This document shows, piece after piece, positions 63,892-64,000 of a DNA stretch of 64,000 nt; the first letter of the stretch is position 1; every line of letters starts with the position of its first letter. Source of the DNA: Microbacterium esteraromaticum (lineage in GTDB: Bacteria > Actinomycetota > Actinomycetes > Actinomycetales > Microbacteriaceae). The notes under the pieces were generated by a model. The model was given only the letters and a program-made list of their open reading frames with translations. It was not told where the DNA came from and searched no databases. Made by a program: the position numbers and the translations under genes. The DNA lies in assembly GCF_017303215.1 (NCBI RefSeq), contig NZ_JAEMWU010000001.1, positions 62,001-126,000 of the forward strand, given 5' to 3'.

Positions 63892-64000
63892 GCCGCCGAG
63901 CAGATCATGCCGTCGCCGCCGATCGCGCCCGCGTGCAGCGCTCCGCGGTGCGTTCCGGTCTCTGGGTGGGCCTCGCCTCGGCGGCGGTGGTCACTGCGGT
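63888..64000 (+). CDS. Sensor histidine kinase, 5' fragment
   Basis: The first 37 codons of a gene that leaves the window at the right edge. It reads MSRRADHAVAADRARVQRSA followed by the start of a membrane span (GLWVGLASAAVVTA). Its ATGA overlap with the response regulator and the early transmembrane segment make a two-component sensor kinase the natural assignment, but no kinase motif is inside the window. Confidence 0.6.
   Translation, partial: MSRRADHAVAADRARVQRSAVRSGLWVGLASAAVVTA

Overview
The window looks like chromosome of a high-GC actinobacterium of the Microbacteriaceae, most likely Microbacterium or a close relative. The signs are very GC-rich codon use, constant GATGCC/GCATCC codon pairs, many GTG/TTG starts, four-base ATGA/GTGA gene overlaps, and dispersed inverted repeats of a kind I associate with that family. 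No rRNA, tRNA, CRISPR array, prophage or insertion sequence was seen.

Region 1 (1-23.2 kb) is central metabolism and household genes. It holds the end of an ETF beta gene, a MarR regulator, and a valine/branched-chain acyl-CoA operon (mmsA, acyl-CoA dehydrogenase, mmsB, enoyl-CoA hydratase, with an Imm-5-like gene at the tail). PEP synthase and its regulatory kinase/phosphatase follow. Next is a 2-methylcitrate (propionate) operon prpD-prpB-prpC-thiolase under an overlapping GntR regulator; valine breakdown feeds it propionyl-CoA. Divergent from it is a PadR-DUF1048-ABC exporter operon. Then come a small secreted or anchored protein, a frameshifted DUF222/HNH gene, an EamA exporter with a divergent CGNR zinc-finger protein, an acetylxylan-esterase-like hydrolase and a VOC protein.

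Region 2 (23.2-33.0 kb) is a sulfated-glycan locus: a CUT1 sugar importer (binding lipoprotein and two permeases), a GntR/LacI-type hybrid regulator, a Gfo/Idh/MocA oxidoreductase, and three type I sulfatases of different active-site types (CVPSR, CSPAR, CSPHR).

Region 3 (33.1-54.5 kb) is a large sugar island with two interleaved regulons. One is a nearly textbook non-phosphorylative L-fucose pathway: fucose mutarotase, aldo-keto reductase (fucose dehydrogenase), L-fuconolactonase, L-fuconate dehydratase, SDR (2-keto-3-deoxy-L-fuconate dehydrogenase) and FAH-family hydrolase, giving pyruvate plus lactate. Its likely operator (ACATCCGATGT) lies between two overlapping divergent promoters and recurs inside the first gene. 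The other regulon is tied together by a 16-bp palindrome, consensus ACYTGTRATWACARGT, present only upstream of (i) a cupin isomerase and a divergent operon of FGGY kinase, D-2-hydroxyacid dehydrogenase, shikimate-dehydrogenase-like enzyme and phosphotriesterase-family lactonase, (ii) a ribose-type ABC importer, and (iii) transaldolase and ribokinase-rbsD-GntR(HutC). This set is the best candidate for an undescribed sugar pathway.

Region 4 (54.5-64 kb) has an ACT-domain protein, a FadR-type regulator divergent from a class V aminotransferase plus a CUT1 importer and a GlcD-type FAD oxidase, an aldo-keto reductase, and the start of a two-component system cut by the window edge.

Almost every larger intergenic gap carries a perfect or nested inverted repeat. 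Each has its own sequence but a similar layout, and all lie just beyond a gene 3' end.
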